This document shows positions 5,229-7,262 of a DNA stretch of 7,262 nt, in pieces. Under the pieces are notes generated by a model, which was given only the letters and a program-made list of their open reading frames with translations, was not told the origin of the DNA and ran no database searches. The stretch covers positions 1-7,262 of the forward strand of contig JBBTQE010000063.1 in the NCBI GenBank assembly GCA_038065775.1, in the 5' to 3' direction. The DNA comes from JBBTQE01 sp038065775 (GTDB lineage Bacteria > Patescibacteriota > Patescibacteriia > Magasanikbacterales > GWA2-37-8). Both the position numbers and the translations under genes were made by a program. Numbering within the stretch: position 1 is the stretch's first letter; every line of letters starts with the position of its first letter.

Positions 5229-6509
5229 TTACTTGAGAATTTTTGATTTCAACAATTCTATCACCTTTCTATTTTGAATGGTAACAGCCAAAGTGTCAAT
5301 CACCTCCGGTTTTTTGAGATTTTCTTCAACTATTTTATCGTCTGGATAAGCGGCCCGGATTGATTTAATTTCTTTATCAATATCCGTCTGTTCGGCGGTG
5401 ATTTTGTTTTCTAAAGCAATCTGTCTTGAGACAAGGGCGGCCTTAACTCTTTTTTCCGCCTGCTCCGTAAAGTCATTGAAGATCTGTTCCTCGGTTTTTT
5501 TCAAGTCCTTTAGATATTGTTCCATCTCAATTCCGTGTTTTGATAAATTGTGCTTCAGCTCATGGAAGATTTTGTTTTTTTCCGTTTTTATCAAAACATC
5601 CGGTATTTCGCCGAACTCGCTTTTTTCAATGAGCTTGTCAAAAATTTCAATTTCCAATCGTTGTTCTTCTTTTGTCTTAGCATCCTCTGCCAAGTTTGTT
5701 TTTAACAATTCCTTCATGGCGCACAAATCATTTTGGCCCAGCGATTTCGCGAATTCGTCATTCAGTTCCGGATATTGCAATTCAAAAACCTCGTTGATTT
5801 TAATTTTGAAATCAACATCTTTGTCAGCCAAATGTTTTTGGTAGTGCTCTTTTGGAAATTTTAACGAAAATTCTTTTGTCTCATCTTTTTGAAGTCCGAT
5901 GAGTTTTTCTTGAAGCCCGGGAATGTAGTGGTTTTCGCTTAAATAAACTTGGTGGTCTTTTGCTTGTCCGCCTTCAATCGGAACTTTGTTGATGAACATT
6001 TCCATGTTGATGGTCACCTTGTCGGCCTTTGTCGCCGGGCCGGATTTTGCCACTTCTTTTGTTTGCATCTTTTTCAAATTTTCCAAGACATCATCAACTT
6101 CTTTCGCGCCAACCTCTTTTGTTTTTCTTTCAACTTTAATTTTTTCAATTTCGCCCAGTTTTACTTTTGGCATCAGCGCGACCACGGCTTTAAAAACAAA
6201 GTCATTGCCCGGCGCGACTTTTTGAATGGTGATTTGGGGCATGCCGACGGTTTCCAGCTTTTCTTGTTTGACCGCGTTATAGAAATTTTTTTCAACAATG
6301 CTTTGCATCGCTTCTTCTATAATTCTGACTTCGCCAACCTGCTGTTTGACCATATCATAAGGCGCTTTGCCCGGGCGGAAGCCCTTGATGGCCGCGCGTT
6401 CGGAAATGCGGACAGCCGCGCTTTCCAAGTCCTTTTTATAGCCAGCCGGCTCAACCGTGATTTCAAATTCCACTTGTGATTTTTCTAGGGTTTTTAGTTC
6501 GTAGTGCAT
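5229..6509 (-). CDS. tig: Trigger factor (ribosome-associated chaperone / peptidyl-prolyl isomerase)
   Basis: Encodes the chaperone that docks at the ribosomal exit tunnel and shields nascent chains. The 426 aa are full length. The N-terminal ribosome-binding domain (about 1-115) holds the signature GFRPGKAP at 43-50, the loop that contacts ribosomal protein L23. An FKBP-like isomerase domain follows (about 155-245), with KADKVTINMEMFINKVPIEGG and YIPGLQEKLIGLQKDETKEF, the typical trigger-factor pattern. The C-terminal helical chaperone domain begins near NDEFAKSLG (250-258) and is very rich in Lys and Glu. The ATG at 6507-6509 gives the canonical start; upstream sequence is AT-rich with no Shine-Dalgarno. 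It has its own promoter at 6538-6566. In many bacteria clpP/clpX follow tig; here nfo does. Confidence 0.96.
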   Translation of the reverse strand: MHYELKTLEKSQVEFEITVEPAGYKKDLESAAVRISERAAIKGFRPGKAPYDMVKQQVGEVRIIEEAMQSIVEKNFYNAVKQEKLETVGMPQITIQKVAPGNDFVFKAVVALMPKVKLGEIEKIKVERKTKEVGAKEVDDVLENLKKMQTKEVAKSGPATKADKVTINMEMFINKVPIEGGQAKDHQVYLSENHYIPGLQEKLIGLQKDETKEFSLKFPKEHYQKHLADKDVDFKIKINEVFELQYPELNDEFAKSLGQNDLCAMKELLKTNLAEDAKTKEEQRLEIEIFDKLIEKSEFGEIPDVLIKTEKNKIFHELKHNLSKHGIEMEQYLKDLKKTEEQIFNDFTEQAEKRVKAALVSRQIALENKITAEQTDIDKEIKSIRAAYPDDKIVEENLKKPEVIDTLAVTIQNRKVIELLKSKILK

Positions 6510-6537
6510 AAGAAAATAAAATATTTATGTTTAGACA

Positions 6538-6566
6538 ATTCTACTCAAATTTTTGTGAAAAGTCAA
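6538..6566 (-). promoter_or_regulatory. tig promoter
   Basis: On the minus strand, TTGACT (6561-6566) and TAGAAT (6538-6543) are separated by exactly 17 bp; each hexamer matches consensus at five of six bases. The predicted start near 6531 leaves a leader of about 22 nt before the tig ATG. It lies between the GC-rich hairpin at 6587-6614 and tig, so tig need not be cotranscribed with the upstream gene. Confidence 0.75.
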
Positions 6567-6586
6567 TGTTTTAATATAAATGCGTG

Positions 6587-6614
6587 CGCCCGGCTGGAAG
6601 AACCAGGCCGGGCG
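6587..6614 (-). terminator. GC-rich hairpin downstream of the 125-aa gene
   Basis: CGCCCGGCTGG (6587-6597) is complementary to CCAGGCCGGGCG (6603-6614) apart from one bulged base, around a 5-nt loop. It starts 11 nt past the stop codon of the upstream gene. In that direction it is followed by a broken T-rich stretch (ATTTATATT), so it is a plausible but imperfect intrinsic terminator that would insulate the tig promoter. Confidence 0.5.
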
Positions 6615-6624
6615 TGATGTGTGC

Positions 6625-7002
6625 CTAGCGTTTTTGCCAATCGGAAATGACCTGCGGGCCCTCTCTGACTTTTGTGAGGTCAATGGTTCCCGTTTGCGTC
6701 TTCTTGGCGCCGAAAACTTGGATTCGTCTCTTCGCGTAGATCACGACATACTTCCCGCGAGTCGCGTCCCACCAGCCGATGACACTGAATTTGGATTCAA
6801 TCATCTCGGCGAAGTGGGGTGGCGCTGGCTGGGGAGCATCCGGCAGAATCAACAGCAGATAGCCGGCATCAAGCAGTCCGATCTGGTAGATCAGATTCAC
6901 GATCGATCCGCGCCAGCAGATCTTGAAGCCCATTGGCTCTTCCAGGGTTGTGATCACGGAGAAGTAATCATGACCCCACTCGCTCGGATTCAGTTGGGTC
7001 AT
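6625..7002 (-). CDS. Hypothetical protein, 125 aa, unrecognised
   Basis: I do not recognise this protein. It starts MTQLNPSEWGHDYFSVIT and ends VISDWQKR; it is tryptophan-rich (five Trp) and has a hydrophobic stretch (LIYQIGLLDAGYLLLILP, about residues 37-54) followed by a Pro-rich PDAPQPAPPH. That stretch could be a buried core or one membrane segment. The middle and end look beta-rich (FSVIGWW, YVVIYAKRRIQVF). Evidence that it is real: an ATG preceded at 8 nt by AAGGGGG (7011-7017), which can pair with the anti-SD with one G-U; a good promoter at 7121-7149; and a hairpin just past the stop. Codon use differs from the neighbours: about two thirds of third positions are G or C by hand count, and Leu is mostly CTG. 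This suggests transfer, an expression class of its own, or a scaffolding join from another genome. Confidence 0.6.
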   Translation of the reverse strand: MTQLNPSEWGHDYFSVITTLEEPMGFKICWRGSIVNLIYQIGLLDAGYLLLILPDAPQPAPPHFAEMIESKFSVIGWWDATRGKYVVIYAKRRIQVFGAKKTQTGTIDLTKVREGPQVISDWQKR

Positions 7003-7010
7003 TTTAGTTT

Positions 7011-7017
7011 CCCCCTT
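7011..7017 (-). promoter_or_regulatory. Shine-Dalgarno-like site of the 125-aa gene
   Basis: AAGGGGG on the minus strand lies 8 nt before the ATG at 7002 and can pair with the 16S anti-SD through one G-U. It is the only clear ribosome-binding site in the window and directly abuts the assembly gap. Confidence 0.55.
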
Positions 7018-7027
7018 NNNNNNNNNN
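7018..7027. other. Assembly gap (10 N)
   Basis: Ten undetermined bases. The gap lies in the leader of the 125-aa gene, between its ribosome-binding site and the leader hairpin, so the true leader length and continuity across this point are unknown. Confidence 0.99.
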
Positions 7028-7043
7028 TTGTAGGCTTTTCGAG

Positions 7044-7104
7044 AAAACGGACTCGGTGCGGGGGCATCCGGGTTGTTGCCCTGAATGCACGCGCGCCGAG
7101 TCCG
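7044..7104 (-). promoter_or_regulatory. Leader hairpin, terminator-like (possible attenuator)
   Basis: CGGACTCGGTGCG (7048-7060) and CGCGCCGAGTCCG (7092-7104) are complementary at 12 of 13 positions. Between them GGGCA (7062-7066) can pair with TGCCC (7077-7081). Read on the minus strand the stem is followed at once by TTTT (7044-7047). It lies inside the predicted transcript of the 125-aa gene, upstream of its start codon, as an attenuator would. Confidence 0.5.
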
Positions 7105-7120
7105 CGTTCACAGTGAGGTC

Positions 7121-7149
7121 GTTTTACCATTGCCAGCGGGTTTTGTCAA
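7121..7149 (-). promoter_or_regulatory. Promoter of the 125-aa gene
   Basis: On the minus strand a perfect -35, TTGACA (7144-7149), lies 17 bp from TAAAAC (7121-7126), which is preceded by TGG as an extended -10. The predicted start near 7114 gives a leader of about 110 nt (plus whatever the gap hides) containing the hairpin at 7048-7104. Confidence 0.6.
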
Positions 7150-7197
7150 TTCCACCACTTAACTTTACCTAAAGCGTCTTCCCTCTCGTTCCCAAGG

Positions 7198-7237
7198 TTA
7201 TCCAAAATTGGATAAATATGTTAAACTTTGCTATATT
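7198..7237 (+). promoter_or_regulatory. Operator-like palindrome over a possible rightward promoter
   Basis: TTATCCAAAATTGGATAA (7198-7215) is an inverted repeat with perfect 8-bp arms. Its right arm contains TTGGAT (7208-7213), a possible -35, followed after 18 bp by TATATT (7232-7237) with TGC in front as an extended -10. The gene it would drive lies beyond the window; the ATGs at 7244 and 7249 both reach stops at once. The rest of 7150-7262 shows no gene. Confidence 0.4.
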
Positions 7238-7262
7238 TAATTTATGAAATGAGTGAGTGAAA

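Noticed and set aside
5949..6479. 176-aa plus-strand ORF
   Set aside because: It lies entirely antisense to tig and is a Phe-rich mirror of that gene's Lys/Glu codons, with no start signal or family match.
7048..7104. tRNA or tracrRNA-like RNA (contains GCACCGAGTCCG on the minus strand, like a tracrRNA tail)
   Set aside because: No cloverleaf or T-loop consensus, no CRISPR repeats or Cas genes anywhere in the window; the likeness is a short stem coincidence.
6580..7116. 178-aa plus-strand ORF spanning the assembly gap
   Set aside because: It reads through the N run, is antisense to the better supported 125-aa gene and includes both hairpins, so it is an artefact of GC-rich sequence.

Overview
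The window is a bacterial replication-origin neighbourhood from a low-GC, compact genome. It most resembles the candidate phyla radiation (Parcubacteria/Patescibacteria). That placement is inferred from three things: short or absent intergenic gaps, the near-absence of Shine-Dalgarno (SD) sequences, and a TrmB-type regulator tail of the sort common in those genomes. No marker in the window proves it.

Layout. At the left edge a rightward gene fragment (C-terminal part of a TrmB-like regulator) runs tail-to-tail into dnaN (beta clamp, minus strand), with an 11-bp overlap. A 271-bp AT-rich gap separates dnaN from dnaA (minus strand). It carries DnaA-box-like 9-mers, a TAA/TAG trinucleotide run resembling a DnaA-trio, and an A+T stretch beside the dnaN start, so it is a good candidate for the oriC unwinding region. 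A 200-bp divergent spacer between dnaA and rpmH holds one perfect DnaA box within an 11-bp-phased cluster, an extended -10 promoter for dnaA, and a consensus sigma-70 promoter for rpmH. The rightward genes rpmH (L34, 59 aa), rnpA (RNase P protein) and yidD follow. A clear intrinsic terminator lies between rpmH and rnpA, and rnpA has its own almost leaderless promoter. The usual next gene, yidC, is absent; yidD instead meets nfo (endonuclease IV, minus strand) with a 4-bp stop-codon overlap. Upstream of nfo on the same strand lie a 107-bp spacer with a strong palindromic element, then tig (trigger factor) with its own near-consensus promoter.

Right of about position 6570 the sequence changes character. 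A GC-richer, unrecognised 125-aa gene (minus strand) has an SD-like site, a strong promoter, and a long leader folding into a terminator-like hairpin. It is interrupted by a 10-base assembly gap and ends at a GC-rich hairpin. The last 110 bases are AT-rich and carry an 18-bp operator-like palindrome over a possible rightward promoter.

Together the recognised genes form the conserved core for replication initiation (dnaA, dnaN), translation and RNA processing (rpmH, rnpA), membrane insertion (yidD), protein folding (tig) and base-excision repair (nfo). The parts most worth a second look are the candidate oriC, the stacked terminator and promoter in front of rnpA, the tig-nfo palindromic element, and the atypical right-hand gene with its structured leader.
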